This document shows, in pieces, positions 1 through 7,945 of a stretch of 40,000 bases of DNA. Location: positions 1 through 40,000 of the forward strand of contig CAMYJX010000037.1 of NCBI GenBank assembly GCA_947258825.1. The letters are read 5' to 3'. Position 1 is the stretch's first letter; every line of letters starts with the position of its first letter. Position numbers and translations under genes: made by a program. The DNA is from an uncultured Pseudomonadales bacterium. GTDB lineage: Bacteria > Pseudomonadota > Gammaproteobacteria > Pseudomonadales > Azotimanducaceae. A model generated the notes under the pieces. The model was not told the DNA's origin and ran no database searches. It worked only from the letters and a program-made list of their open reading frames with translations.

Positions 1-147
1 GCGCTGAATAACAAAGTGTGTTACACAACCACTCTGGCGGGAGGCGAGGCGTTCTGCATCGCCATCAGATATTCCCGCGAAAACCACGACTTGAAAGTCA
101 GGCGGCTGCAGGATCTTTATTCCCGGGCCACCGCGGACGGCGATTAG
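1..147 (+). CDS. carB: Carbamoyl-phosphate synthase large subunit, C-terminal 48 residues
   Basis: The frame open from base 1 ends at TAG 145-147 and encodes the last 48 residues of CarB. The stretch KVCYTTLAGGEAFCIAIRYS is the end of the allosteric (MGS-like) domain of the large subunit, which makes carbamoyl phosphate from bicarbonate, ammonia and ATP for arginine and pyrimidine synthesis. The rest of the gene lies to the left of the window. greA follows 29 bp downstream on the same strand, the carAB-greA arrangement known from Pseudomonas. The short length makes this identification depend on the match to the family's C-terminus and on that gene order. Confidence 0.88.
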   Translation, partial: ALNNKVCYTTTLAGGEAFCIAIRYSRENHDLKVRRLQDLYSRATADGD

Positions 148-176
148 GCCTTCCGTTCTGAAGCAAGGCGGAATCC

Positions 177-650
177 ATGCCCATTCCCATGACCGTCATA
201 GGCGCCGAAGCGCTGCGCGAAGAGCTGCAGCACCGCAAGTTCGTTCTGCGTCCGAAAATAACCCAGGCCATAGCCGAGGCCAGGGAGCATGGCGACCTGA
301 AGGAAAACGCCGAGTACCATGCTGCCAGGGAGCAGCAGAGCTTCAACGAGGGACGGGTTCAGGAAATTGAAGGCAAGCTGGCTGAAGCTCAAATAATCGA
401 TGTGACCCGAATCAACCCCACCGGCAAGGTCGTTTTTGGCGTAACGGTCACGCTGATCGACGCGGAAACCGATGGCGAGGTGCGTTATCAGATCGTCGGG
501 GAAGACGAAGCGGACCTGAAGGCGGGCAAGCTTTCCGTAATGTCCCCCATCGCCCGGGGTCTCATCGGGAAATCCGAAGGGGATGTGGTTGTGGTCAAAA
601 CCCCCAAGGGTGATCTGGAATACGAAATCGAGAAAGTCGAGCACATCTGA
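177..650 (+). CDS. greA: Transcription elongation factor GreA
   Basis: 157 residues, the normal GreA length (158 in E. coli). The N-terminal coiled coil contains the acidic tip ([14 protein letters not shown], about residues 37-50) whose Asp and Glu enter the RNA polymerase secondary channel and stimulate cleavage of backtracked transcripts. The C-terminal FKBP-like domain follows, with [20 protein letters not shown]. The ATG at 177 has an AGGCGG-like Shine-Dalgarno sequence just upstream (166-171), and an in-frame ATG four codons later is an alternative. It probably shares the carAB transcript because the gap is only 29 bp. It converges with yhbY, whose stop lies 61 bp away. Confidence 0.97.
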   Translation: MPIPMTVIGAEALREELQHRKFVLRPKITQAIAEAREHGDLKENAEYHAAREQQSFNEGRVQEIEGKLAEAQIIDVTRINPTGKVVFGVTVTLIDAETDGEVRYQIVGEDEADLKAGKLSVMSPIARGLIGKSEGDVVVVKTPKGDLEYEIEKVEHI

Positions 651-711
651 CCCGGGCTGGCGGCTCCGGCTGGCGGTCCGGCGCCTGCCGCCGCGCCTGC
701 CCTCGCGCCGA

Positions 712-1032
712 TTACCCGCCGAATCTGGAAAGGTTCGACAGCTTGGGGTTCGGCTTAGGATTCCGGCGGAACAGCACGGTGATCTTGCCGATGGTCTGTA
801 TCACTTCAGCCTGGCACGCCTCTGCCAGTCGACCACCCAGAAGTTTCCGGTCCTGCCGGTCTTCGGAATGAATCTTCACCTTGATCAGCTCGTGATCGTC
901 CAGCGCCCGCTCGGTTTCCGCGACCAGAGGCTCGCTGATCCCCTGGTCGCCCACGCTGACGACCGGATCAAGGTGGTGGGCGATCTGGCGGAGGCGCTTG
1001 ATGGTCCTGTTGTCCAAAGGCTCCGGTTGCAT
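712..1032 (-). CDS. yhbY: Ribosome assembly RNA-binding protein YhbY (CRM domain)
   Basis: 106 residues, a single CRM (CRS1/YhbY) RNA-binding domain. The sequence shows LRQIAHHLDPVVSVGDQGIS near the N-terminus and the HELIKVKI and TVLFRRNPKP segments typical of YhbY, a protein associated with pre-50S particles. I chose the ATG whose complement is CAT at 1030-1032 because MQPEPLDNRTIKRL aligns with the family start. The frame stays open further upstream to 1233, but that part overlaps the divergent rlmE and is not YhbY-like. The C-terminal tail PKPNPKLSNLSRFGG is slightly longer than in E. coli. The 137-bp gap to rlmE must hold divergent promoters, but I could not pick a convincing -35/-10 pair there. 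Confidence 0.95.
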   Translation of the reverse strand: MQPEPLDNRTIKRLRQIAHHLDPVVSVGDQGISEPLVAETERALDDHELIKVKIHSEDRQDRKLLGGRLAEACQAEVIQTIGKITVLFRRNPKPNPKLSNLSRFGG

Positions 1033-1169
1033 TGCCGTGACTCCGCGTTGTCCTCGAGGCACGCATTCTAGGCTTGTGCCCCCCGATCTAGAAAGTTGCA
1101 GATAGGGTCCAGTTTGGCGAGGGTGCCGATTCGGGTACAGTCGGGTTGTTTTTCTCGATCGCGCAGAAC

Positions 1170-1796
1170 ATGAGTAAACGCAGCAAATCCAGTCACCGCT
1201 GGCTATCGCGTCAGCGCCGGGACGCTTTTTCACGTCGGGCCGCGGACGAAGGTCAGATATCCCGGGCCCACTTCAAGCTCGAACAGCTCGATGGCAAGTT
1301 TCGGCTGCTGCGTAGAGGCATGAAAGTCCTGGAGCTGGGTGCGGCCCCGGGCGGCTGGACGCGCTATATCGAAGATCGCCTGGAGGGGAGCTTGCTCATC
1401 GTCTGCGATTCACGGCCCGTCAGCGCCGGGTCGGAAACCGTGGTGATTGATACACCGTACGGGGAAGAAGCAGCCGACCTGCGGCTCGAGTCGCTTCTGG
1501 ACGGCCCGGAGCTGGATCTTGTTCTTTCGGATATGGCCCCAAATATGAGCGGTAATCGGGCGACCGATCAGGCGCGCTCCATGTATCTTGCGGATCTGGC
1601 CGCAGAAGCCGCGGTTCGATGGTTGAAACCCGGGGGCGATCTGGTGGTCAAATTGTTTCAGGGTCAGGGTTTCGACGCCTGGGTTGGGGAATTACGACGT
1701 TCCTTTGACACGGTTCAGCTTATAAAACCTCAGGCGTCGCGATCGGAATCGCGAGAAGTCTATGCGGTCGCTCGACAGTTCCGCGGTTTGCAGTAG
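1170..1796 (+). CDS. rlmE: 23S rRNA (uridine-2'-O-)-methyltransferase RlmE (FtsJ/RrmJ)
   Basis: 208 residues (209 in E. coli). SAM-dependent Rossmann methyltransferase that modifies U2552 of 23S rRNA late in 50S assembly. The SAM-binding LELGAAPGGW motif is at about residues 54-63, and the catalytic K-D-K-E set is intact: K36 (AHFKLEQ), D121 (LSDMAPNMSG), K161 (VVKLFQG) and E196 (SREVYAV). ATG 1170 is preferred over an in-frame TTG at 1146 because MSKRSKSSHRWL matches the family start. It is followed by ftsH, as in E. coli and Pseudomonas. Confidence 0.97.
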   Translation: MSKRSKSSHRWLSRQRRDAFSRRAADEGQISRAHFKLEQLDGKFRLLRRGMKVLELGAAPGGWTRYIEDRLEGSLLIVCDSRPVSAGSETVVIDTPYGEEAADLRLESLLDGPELDLVLSDMAPNMSGNRATDQARSMYLADLAAEAAVRWLKPGGDLVVKLFQGQGFDAWVGELRRSFDTVQLIKPQASRSESREVYAVARQFRGLQ

Positions 1797-1835
1797 TGGT
1801 GTATTCTAATAAGTTGGCCACTTGCTTGCGGCTCA

Positions 1836-1857
1836 GCCTTATCGACGTCGATAAGGC
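1836..1857. repeat. Perfect 22-bp palindrome between rlmE and ftsH
   Basis: Two 11-nt arms beginning GCCTTATCGAC form an exact palindrome centred at 1846/1847, about 20 bp upstream of the ftsH start. In RNA it could only form a hairpin by sacrificing a few central pairs for the loop, and only a TTT follows (1860-1862), so it is a poor intrinsic terminator. As DNA it looks like a dimeric-protein operator. I cannot say which protein would bind. Confidence 0.6.
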
Positions 1858-1878
1858 GCTTTAAAAGAGGATAAGTCC

Positions 1879-3768
1879 TTGTCAGATATGGGAAAAAATT
1901 TGTTGCTCTGGCTGATCATCGCGGCGGTCCTGCTGACGGTGTTCAACAATTTCAACGTTAAGCCGGAGCCCGAAACGCTGAGTTACTCAGATTTCATCCA
2001 GCAGGTGCGCAGCGACGAGGTGCTGCAGGTCGAGATCGATGGGCTCATCATCGATGGCATGCGTCGCAGCGGTGAGCCGTTCCAGGTCGTTCGCCCGGGC
2101 ATAGACGATCAGAAGCTGCTCGACGACCTCTATAATCACAATGTGGAAATTGTGGGCAAGCTGCCTGAGCAGCAGAGCATCTGGGCGCAACTGCTGATTG
2201 CCAGCTTCCCCATTCTTATCATCATCGCCGTTTTCATGCTGTTCATGCGACAGATGCAGGGCGGCGGTAGTGGCCGCGGTGGGCCAATGGCGTTCGGCAA
2301 GAGCAATCGCCGGGGTGGACGAAGCCAAAGAGGACGTGCAGGAGCTGGTGGAATTCCTCCGCGATCCGGGTAAATTCCAGCGGCTTGGTGGGCGGATTCC
2401 CCGGGGCATTCTGATGGTGGGACAGCCGGGTACCGGTAAGACGCTGCTGGCCAAGGCCATTGCCGGCGAGGCCAAAGTGCCTTTCTTCTCCATCTCGGGT
2501 TCCGATTTTGTGGAGATGTTCGTCGGCGTTGGCGCCTCCCGGGTAAGGGACATGTTTGAGCAGGCCAAGAAATCGGCGCCGTGCATCATATTCATCGACG
2601 AGATTGACGCCGTCGGCCGCCACAGAGGTGCCGGCCTGGGCGGCGGGCACGACGAGCGGGAACAGACGCTGAACCAGTTGCTGGTAGAGATGGACGGCTT
2701 CGAGGGAAATGACGGCATCATCGTGATTGCCGCGACCAACCGACCGGACGTTCTGGACCCCGCGCTGCTGCGCCCGGGCAGGTTTGACCGGCAGGTGGTG
2801 GTTGGCTTGCCGGATATCCGCGGTCGCGAGCAGATTCTCAAAGTCCATATGCGCAAAGTGCCCGTTTCCGACGACGTCGAACCGGGGATCATCGCTCGGG
2901 GCACGCCTGGGTTTTCCGGTGCCGATCTGGCCAACCTCGTTAACGAGGCGGCGCTGTTCGCAGCCAGGGCCGGAAAGCGGCTGGTGGAAATGATCGAGTT
3001 CGAGAAAGCGAAGGACAAAATCATGATGGGCGCCGAGCGCAAATCGATGGTCATGTCCGACAAGGAAAAGCTCAACACCGCCTATCATGAGGCGGGCCAC
3101 GCGATCATCGGTCGGCTGATGCCGGACCATGATCCGGTGTACAAGGTCAGCATCATTCCACGGGGTCGAGCCCTGGGGGTCACGATGTTTCTGCCAGAGG
3201 AAGATCGCTACAGCCTCAGCCGCCAGAGTATCAAAAGCCAAGCCGCCAGAGTATCAAAAGCCAGATTTGCAGCCTGTTCGGCGGCAGAATCGCCGAGGAG
3301 ATGATTCTTGGCGCCGACTACGTCACCACCGGAGCATCCAACGATATCGAGCGGGCGACCCGGCTGGCGCGGAGCATGGTTACCAAATGGGGCCTGTCTG
3401 ATCGGATGGGGCCCATCATGTATGACGAGGACGACGGCGAGGTCTTTCTTGGCATGTCCGCCGGCGTGAAACCGAAAGCCGTTTCCGATGAGACGGCCAA
3501 GGAAATCGACGAAGAGGTCCGCAAGATCATCGATCAGTGTTACGAAGCCGCGGCGCAGATGCTCGAGGAGAACAGGGACAAGCTCCATTCGATGGCTGAG
3601 GCGCTGGTGGAGTTCGAGACCATCAACGCGGAACAGATCGACGACATCATGGCCGGTGCCAGGCCCAGGGAGCCCGGCAGCACCCCGCCCGGACCCGGCG
3701 AAGGAACGGATAAAGCTGATGATGCTGCCGGCGAGTCGCCCATCGGAGGCCCAGCCGAAGAGACCTGA
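1879..3768 (+). pseudogene. ftsH: ATP-dependent zinc metalloprotease FtsH, reading frame broken by two indels
   Basis: FtsH is the membrane-anchored AAA+ protease that degrades LpxC, RpoH and misassembled membrane proteins. All domains are present but in three pieces. Frame 1 from TTG 1879 (AGAGG at 1866-1870) or ATG 1888 gives TM1, the periplasmic domain, TM2 and MAFGKS, then terminates at 2373. Frame 2, from about 2300 to 3263, carries the AAA module and zinc motif HEAGH. Frame 1 resumes from about 3264 to the stop at 3768. At 2300-2303 the family-invariant 17 residues between GKS and AGVDEA are replaced by 4 nt, a loss of about 47 nt. At 3218-3263 a 23-bp segment is duplicated. The net change is -24, so outer frames agree again. 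Walker A reads GQPGTGKT instead of GPPGTGKT. Either a real pseudogene or sequence/assembly errors. Confidence 0.9.
3218..3263. repeat. 23-bp perfect tandem duplication inside ftsH
   Basis: The 23-nt unit beginning AGCCGCCAGAGTATC occupies 3218-3240 and is repeated exactly at 3241-3263. Deleting one copy restores an uninterrupted family-like FtsH sequence through [17 protein letters not shown], so the duplication is secondary. Since 23 is not a multiple of three it shifts the frame. Confidence 0.97.
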
Positions 3769-3797
3769 AGCCGGTTTCGTGCTGCCCCTTTCTTCAC

Positions 3798-3823
3798 AGA
3801 AAGTGCTGGCAGAAAGTGGTGGC
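3798..3823. repeat. 13-bp near-perfect tandem duplication before folP
   Basis: AGAAAGTGCTGGC at 3798-3810 is followed directly by AGAAAGTGGTGGC at 3811-3823, with 12 of 13 positions identical. It lies in the 69-bp ftsH-folP gap just upstream of the AGGA ribosome-binding site of folP. Confidence 0.85.
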
Positions 3824-3837
3824 AGGAACCGCAACCG

Positions 3838-4689
3838 GTGACAAGAACCCTCAACTGCGCGCACAGGCCGCTGGACCTCCGGCGGCCTAGAATCATGGGC
3901 ATCCTCAACATCACCCCTGACTCGTTCTCCGACGGCGGCCATCTGTATCGACGTGGGGTGGATCTCGGCCAGGTGACGGAAGCGGCCATTGCCATGATCG
4001 AGGCCGGGGCAGACCTGCTCGATATTGGCGGTGAATCCACCCGTCCGGGCGCCGACCCCGTATCCGACGACGAAGAATGTCGGCGCGTCATGCCCGCGCT
4101 CGAAAGGCTGCTCGATCTGGACGTCATCGTTTCTGTCGACACCCGCAAACCGCATGTTGCCAGGATGGCTATTCAGGCCGGCGTGCATCTCGTCAACGAC
4201 GTCACAGGCATGACCAACCCGGAAATGCTGGAGGCGGTTGCGGACAGCAAGGTCGCCATTTGCATCATGCATATGCAGGGAGAGCCGGGCACCATGCAGG
4301 TAGATCCGCGCTATGATGATGTAGTAAGCGAAGTTCGTGGCTTCCTGGCCCGACAATCCGAACGCTGCCTGGGAGCTGGTATCGGCCCCGATCGGTTGGT
4401 TCTCGATCCGGGGTTTGGTTTTGGCAAGAATATTGATCATAATCTTGCTCTGCTCCGCGGCCTGCAGGAGGTTAGGGTGCATGGGCTGCCGTTGCTGGTG
4501 GGCCTATCGCGCAAACGCATGATCGGCTCGATTACCGATCGTGCCGTCGCAGATCGGGAGATCGGCAGCGTTGTGGCGGCAATGCTCGCGGCACAGCGGG
4601 GTGCGGACATTCTTCGGGTGCATGACGTAGGCGCCACGATCGACGCCTTGAAAATGCTTGCGGCCGTGGAATCGCCTGGCCTGAGTTGA
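3838..4689 (+). CDS. folP: Dihydropteroate synthase
   Basis: 283 residues, a TIM-barrel enzyme that condenses p-aminobenzoate with dihydropterin pyrophosphate in folate synthesis; it is the sulfonamide target. Visible signatures are MGILNITPDSFSDGG (about residues 20-34), the pterin-site DIGGESTRPGA, the SVDTRKP strand, MHMQGEPGTMQ, LDPGFGFGK and VGLSRKRMIG near the end. The start is GTG 3838, with AGGA at 3824-3827 and a 10-nt spacer; no ATG occurs before the first conserved motif. It sits between ftsH and glmM as in E. coli and Pseudomonas. The folK gene that supplies its substrate is not at its usual place next to pcnB in this window. Confidence 0.97.
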   Translation: MTRTLNCAHRPLDLRRPRIMGILNITPDSFSDGGHLYRRGVDLGQVTEAAIAMIEAGADLLDIGGESTRPGADPVSDDEECRRVMPALERLLDLDVIVSVDTRKPHVARMAIQAGVHLVNDVTGMTNPEMLEAVADSKVAICIMHMQGEPGTMQVDPRYDDVVSEVRGFLARQSERCLGAGIGPDRLVLDPGFGFGKNIDHNLALLRGLQEVRVHGLPLLVGLSRKRMIGSITDRAVADREIGSVVAAMLAAQRGADILRVHDVGATIDALKMLAAVESPGLS

Positions 4690-4754
4690 CAGGAAGCGGG
4701 TCCGGGGCTCGCTGAGGCGACCCGCGCAGACAATGGGTGGTAATCAAAAGCGAC

Positions 4755-6086
4755 ATGAGCAGGAAATACTTTGGAACCGATGGCATCCGTGGCCGGGTAG
4801 GCGAGTTTCCCATCACGCCCGAGTTCTGCCTGCGGTTGGGCTGGGCAGTGGGAAAGGTGTTCGCCCGCCAGGGTGAAAGTCACATTCTGATTGGCAAGGA
4901 CACTCGAATATCCGGTTACATGCTGGAGTCTGTGCTGGAGTCCGGCCTCGCGTCCGCTGGCGCCAATGTCAGCCTGCTTGGGCCTATGCCCACCCCGGCA
5001 GTCGCGTATCTCACCAGAACGTTGCGCGCCGATGCGGGGATCGTCATCAGCGCTTCCCACAACCCCTACTTCGATAACGGCATCAAGTTTTTCGACCGGG
5101 ATGGCAATAAGTTACCCGATGCCGTGGAGCTGGAGATAGAAGCGCAGCTGGGTGCCGATATGGCATGCGTCGATTCCGACCGTCTGGGTAAGGCCAGCCG
5201 CATCGAAGACGCAGCCGGCCGATATATCGAGTTCTGCAAGGCGACGGTCAGCCGGGGATTCACCCTGCGGGGCCTGAAGGTCGTTCTGGATTGTGCTCAC
5301 GGTGCCACCTACCATGTTGCGCCGGGTGTCTTCGAGGAGTTGGGTGCGGAAATCACGGTGGTTGGTGCCGCCCCAAACGGCACCAACATCAACGATGGTT
5401 GCGGCTCCACGCATCCTGATCTGCTGACACGTACCGTCCTGGAAACCGGCGCGGACGTTGGCATTGCGTTCGATGGCGATGGCGATCGCCTGCTGATGGT
5501 GGATGCCCATGGACAGGTTGTGGATGGCGACGAGCTGCTCTACATCATCGCGCGGCACCGGGCGGCAAATGGAACTCTGATAGGCGGCGTGGTGGGCACG
5601 GTCATGACCAATCTGGGCCTCGAGCAGTCGCTGGGCAAGCTCGGCATACCGTTCGAACGCGCCAAGGTGGGAGATCGCTACGTGCTCGAGCGCTTGAATG
5701 CCCGCGGGTGGCAGCTGGGTGGTGAATCGTCAGGCCACATCGTGTGTCTGGACCTCACTACCACGGGAGACGCCATCGTAGCAGCGCTGCAGGCGCTCAT
5801 ACCCATGGTCGAGACTGAGCATGGTCTGCAGGATCTCAGAAAAGGGCTCTCCAAATTGCCCCAGATTATGATCAACGTCGAAGCCCGCAATCCGGCCCAG
5901 CAGGCTGGGTGCACCACCGTCGTTCAGGCTATCGAGCGGAAAAATCAGCTTCTCAAAGGTCGTGGCCGCGTGCTGGTGCGGCCCTCGGGTACCGAGCCAG
6001 TGATCCGGGTCATGGTAGAGGGTGAGGATGCTGACGAGGTGGACAGCGTCGCCAGAGAGCTCGCGGAAGTTGTCCGAGTGGCCTGA
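4755..6086 (+). CDS. glmM: Phosphoglucosamine mutase
   Basis: 443 residues (445 in E. coli). It interconverts glucosamine-6-phosphate and glucosamine-1-phosphate for UDP-GlcNAc, the precursor of peptidoglycan and lipid A. Family motifs in order: [10 protein letters not shown] at the start, the catalytic phosphoserine S101 in ISASHNP, the Mg-binding FDGDGDR loop, GGESSGH, and the phosphate-binding [15 protein letters not shown] near the C-terminus. ATG 4755 gives [10 protein letters not shown], the family start. An in-frame GTG at 4737 would add six residues. The Shine-Dalgarno sequence is weak (GGGTGG at 4735-4740), so the gene may depend on translation coming from folP. Confidence 0.97.
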   Translation: MSRKYFGTDGIRGRVGEFPITPEFCLRLGWAVGKVFARQGESHILIGKDTRISGYMLESVLESGLASAGANVSLLGPMPTPAVAYLTRTLRADAGIVISASHNPYFDNGIKFFDRDGNKLPDAVELEIEAQLGADMACVDSDRLGKASRIEDAAGRYIEFCKATVSRGFTLRGLKVVLDCAHGATYHVAPGVFEELGAEITVVGAAPNGTNINDGCGSTHPDLLTRTVLETGADVGIAFDGDGDRLLMVDAHGQVVDGDELLYIIARHRAANGTLIGGVVGTVMTNLGLEQSLGKLGIPFERAKVGDRYVLERLNARGWQLGGESSGHIVCLDLTTTGDAIVAALQALIPMVETEHGLQDLRKGLSKLPQIMINVEARNPAQQAGCTTVVQAIERKNQLLKGRGRVLVRPSGTEPVIRVMVEGEDADEVDSVARELAEVVRVA

Positions 6087-6204
6087 ATACGCGGATTCGT
6101 TGTCTGCAACCTTCTGATCCCTTAATATTGCGCGCCCCTAAGCAGCCGGACGCGTTGGCAAGCGCCATGCTACCGGCTAATCAACCGGAGCGCGATGCCT
6201 CGCC

Positions 6205-6963
6205 GTGCGACAGCCGCTGGTAGCAGGAAATTGGAAGATGCATGGCGACAGGGCCTTTGTTGAGGCCTTTGTCTCGGTGCTTCGTTCCTCTGATCTGCCT
6301 GTGGATGTCGAAGTGCTCCTGCTTCCGCCCGCCACCCATCTGAACGGGCTTTTGACGTTGCTGGAGGGCACCGGGATCCGCGTCGGCGCGCAGAATCTGC
6401 ATCCTGAATCGAAAGGTGCTTTCACCGGCGAGGTTGCCGCGGAAATGATCGTCGATCTGGGGGCCTCCTGGGGTCTGGTGGGGCACTCTGAACGCCGCCA
6501 GATGTTCCATGAGTCCGACGACCTGGTGGCTCGGAAATACCAGGCCGCGCTGCGGGCCGGCTTGCGGCCCATACTGTGCGTTGGCGAAACCCTGGAAGAG
6601 CGGGAGGCGGGCAACGCTGAATCCGTGGTCCAGCGTCAGCTGGACGCGGTAATCGGGACGGTCGATGAGCCAGGACTCGATGCCGGGGTGCTCGCTTACG
6701 AACCGGTCTGGGCCATAGGCACGGGAAAAACTGCGACCCCGTCTCAGGCCCAGGAGATGCACGCGGCGATTCGTGCGCGCCTCGCTGAGGAGTCGCCTGC
6801 AACGGCCGACAATATGCGCATCCTCTACGGTGGAAGCGTAAAGCCGGAAAACGCGGCTGAACTGTTTGCGCAGCCTGACATAGATGGCGCTCTGGTAGGT
6901 GGAGCTTCTCTGGATGCGCTGAGCTTCAGTGCAATCGTGGCGGCCGCCTCACCGCGGCCTTGA
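6205..6963 (+). CDS. tpiA: Triosephosphate isomerase
   Basis: 252 residues, a TIM barrel that interconverts dihydroxyacetone phosphate and glyceraldehyde-3-phosphate. The catalytic residues are visible: K11 in GNWKMHG, H94 in VGHSERR and E166 in AYEPVWAIGTG. The phosphate-binding GGSVKPEN and the C-terminal DGALVGGASL are also present. The start is GTG 6205 (MRQPLVAGNWKM); the nearby ATG at 6195 is out of frame. The 118-bp gap after glmM may contain its promoter, but no strong -35/-10 pair stands out. secG follows after 25 bp, as in E. coli relatives and Pseudomonas. Confidence 0.97.
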   Translation: MRQPLVAGNWKMHGDRAFVEAFVSVLRSSDLPVDVEVLLLPPATHLNGLLTLLEGTGIRVGAQNLHPESKGAFTGEVAAEMIVDLGASWGLVGHSERRQMFHESDDLVARKYQAALRAGLRPILCVGETLEEREAGNAESVVQRQLDAVIGTVDEPGLDAGVLAYEPVWAIGTGKTATPSQAQEMHAAIRARLAEESPATADNMRILYGGSVKPENAAELFAQPDIDGALVGGASLDALSFSAIVAAASPRP

Positions 6964-6988
6964 GAACTGAGACGAAGGAATATAGACG

Positions 6989-7396
6989 ATGACCATTGCG
7001 ACTATGGAGACCGTCCTGCTGCTGCTTCTGGTGGCGGATGCCATTGCCCTCGCAGCGTTGGTGCTGCTCCAACAGGGCAAGGGTGCAGACGTGGGAGCCG
7101 CATTCGGCAGCGGCTCTGCGAACACGGTTTTTGGTAGCGCCGGATCGGCATCTTTTCTAACAAAGCTTACGGCCTGGCTTTCTATCGGCTTTTTCGTGAT
7201 CGCTTTTGGTCTCGCCTACACGGCGAAAGAGCGAGCCGCAACCCAAAGCACGCTGGGAATTCCGCAGATACCCCTTTCCGACGAGCAGGCCTCCCAACTG
7301 GAAGACCTGGTAAGTGAGCCGGCGGACAGACCGGTGGAAGAAGAGCTGTTGACTCCAGAGCCGGAAAGTGTAGATTCCGACATCCCGGACCTGTGA
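6989..7396 (+). CDS. secG: Preprotein translocase subunit SecG
   Basis: 135 residues with two membrane segments (about residues 7-26 and 52-75) joined by the conserved cytoplasmic loop LLQQGKGADVGAAFGSGSANTVFGS. SecG is the small SecYEG subunit that assists SecA-driven export. The C-terminal tail from about residue 85 is acidic and Pro-rich (DEQASQLEDL, PADRPVEEELL) and longer than in the 110-residue E. coli protein. ATG 6989 follows a clear AAGGA site (6975-6979). A second ATG at 7004 is possible. tRNA-Leu begins 8 bp after the stop, so the tRNA is probably processed from the tpiA-secG transcript. Confidence 0.95.
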   Translation: MTIATMETVLLLLLVADAIALAALVLLQQGKGADVGAAFGSGSANTVFGSAGSASFLTKLTAWLSIGFFVIAFGLAYTAKERAATQSTLGIPQIPLSDEQASQLEDLVSEPADRPVEEELLTPEPESVDSDIPDL

Positions 7397-7404
7397 CGGG
7401 AAAT

Positions 7405-7491
7405 GCCGAAGTGGTGAAATTGGTAGACACGCTACCTTGAGGGGGTAGTGGGCTAACGCCCGTGGAGGTTCGAGTCCTCTCTTCGGCACCA
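7405..7491 (+). tRNA. leuU: tRNA-Leu(GAG)
   Basis: An 87-nt class II tRNA with encoded CCA. The acceptor arms GCCGAAG (7405-7411) and CTTCGGC pair fully. The anticodon stem CTACC/GGTAG encloses loop TTGAGGG, giving anticodon GAG. A long variable arm TGGGCTAACGCCCG is typical of tRNA-Leu, and the T-arm GGAGGTTCGAGTCCTC is normal. Position directly after secG matches leuU of E. coli. Confidence 0.97.
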
Positions 7492-7572
7492 TCCAGCAAG
7501 CGGCCGCTTTATCTGACGATTCCCAGTTCCTGGATTGCGCGTCGGCCGCATGATTCTGCACGACGGCTCTGG

Positions 7573-7601
7573 TTGCGGTGTGCAACGGTCCTCTCTATAA
7601 T
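7573..7601 (+). promoter_or_regulatory. Sigma-70 promoter of the initiator tRNA
   Basis: TTGCGG (7573-7578), a 17-nt spacer and a consensus TATAAT (7596-7601) precede tRNA-fMet. The predicted start is about 7608, just before the mature tRNA end at 7615. The region after the -10 is GC-rich (TCGCGCTCG), the kind of discriminator usually associated with stringent control; that regulation is inference. Confidence 0.85.
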
Positions 7602-7614
7602 TCGCGCTCGCTGA

Positions 7615-7691
<77 letters not shown>

Positions 7692-7703
7692 AAGGATTTC
7701 TTG

Positions 7704-7726
7704 AGGCCCCACTTCCGGGGCTTTTT
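7704..7726 (+). terminator. Intrinsic terminator after tRNA-fMet
   Basis: GGCCCC (7705-7710), a 6-nt loop and GGGGCT (7717-7722) form a stem with one G-T pair, followed by a T-run ending at 7726. It begins 13 nt after the CCA end, so the tRNA can be a separate short transcript, with some readthrough into rimP possible. Confidence 0.8.
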
Positions 7727-7851
7727 AGTCACAGGGGTCCGAGGTCTGAGGGTTTCGAAACGCTGATCGTACGTTCGGCGGACAGAATTCTTTCATTCCC
7801 GGGCTCAAGTATCCTGACGGTGGCTACCGCGTTTCGGCCGGTGGCCCATGG

Positions 7852-7892
7852 CTTTCAGCAAGGACCTGACAAGACAGGCGGCGCTGAAAGGG
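7852..7892 (+). promoter_or_regulatory. Structured 5' leader of the rimP-nusA operon
   Basis: CTTTCAGC (7852-7859) pairs perfectly with GCTGAAAG (7883-7890), enclosing a smaller hairpin CCTG/CAGG (from 7865). The terminator hairpin at 7893-7917 begins two nt later, so the two could stack or compete with alternative pairings. Its position directly upstream of rimP, ending in an attenuator-like terminator, fits the computationally described rimP leader motif of Gammaproteobacteria. The signal sensed is not known to me; NusA feedback is an attractive guess. Confidence 0.6.
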
Positions 7893-7917
7893 AAAAATGG
7901 GCGTATGCCCATTTTTT
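7893..7917 (+). terminator. Attenuator-type intrinsic terminator before rimP
   Basis: AAAAATGGGC (7893-7902), loop GTAT and GCCCATTTTT form a 10-bp perfect stem with six T residues at 7912-7917. This is one of the strongest terminator signatures in the window, and it lies 28 bp upstream of the rimP start, not at the end of any gene. It therefore probably sets how much transcription enters the rimP-nusA-infB operon. Confidence 0.85.
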
Positions 7918-7945
7918 GTTTGGCTCGGAGAAGTCTGAACGCGTT

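Noticed and set aside
2243..3241. Long minus-strand frame opposite ftsH
   Set aside because: It is a shadow of the conserved FtsH AAA domain and shows no domain of its own.
2290..3270. Programmed ribosomal frameshifting in ftsH
   Set aside because: At the first site 17 conserved codons are missing from the DNA, and at the second a 23-bp block is duplicated; a programmed shift would leave the conserved sequence complete and show a slippery site.
7820..7945. Longer N-terminus for RimP
   Set aside because: It would be translated through the leader hairpin and a strong intrinsic terminator and is absent from the family.
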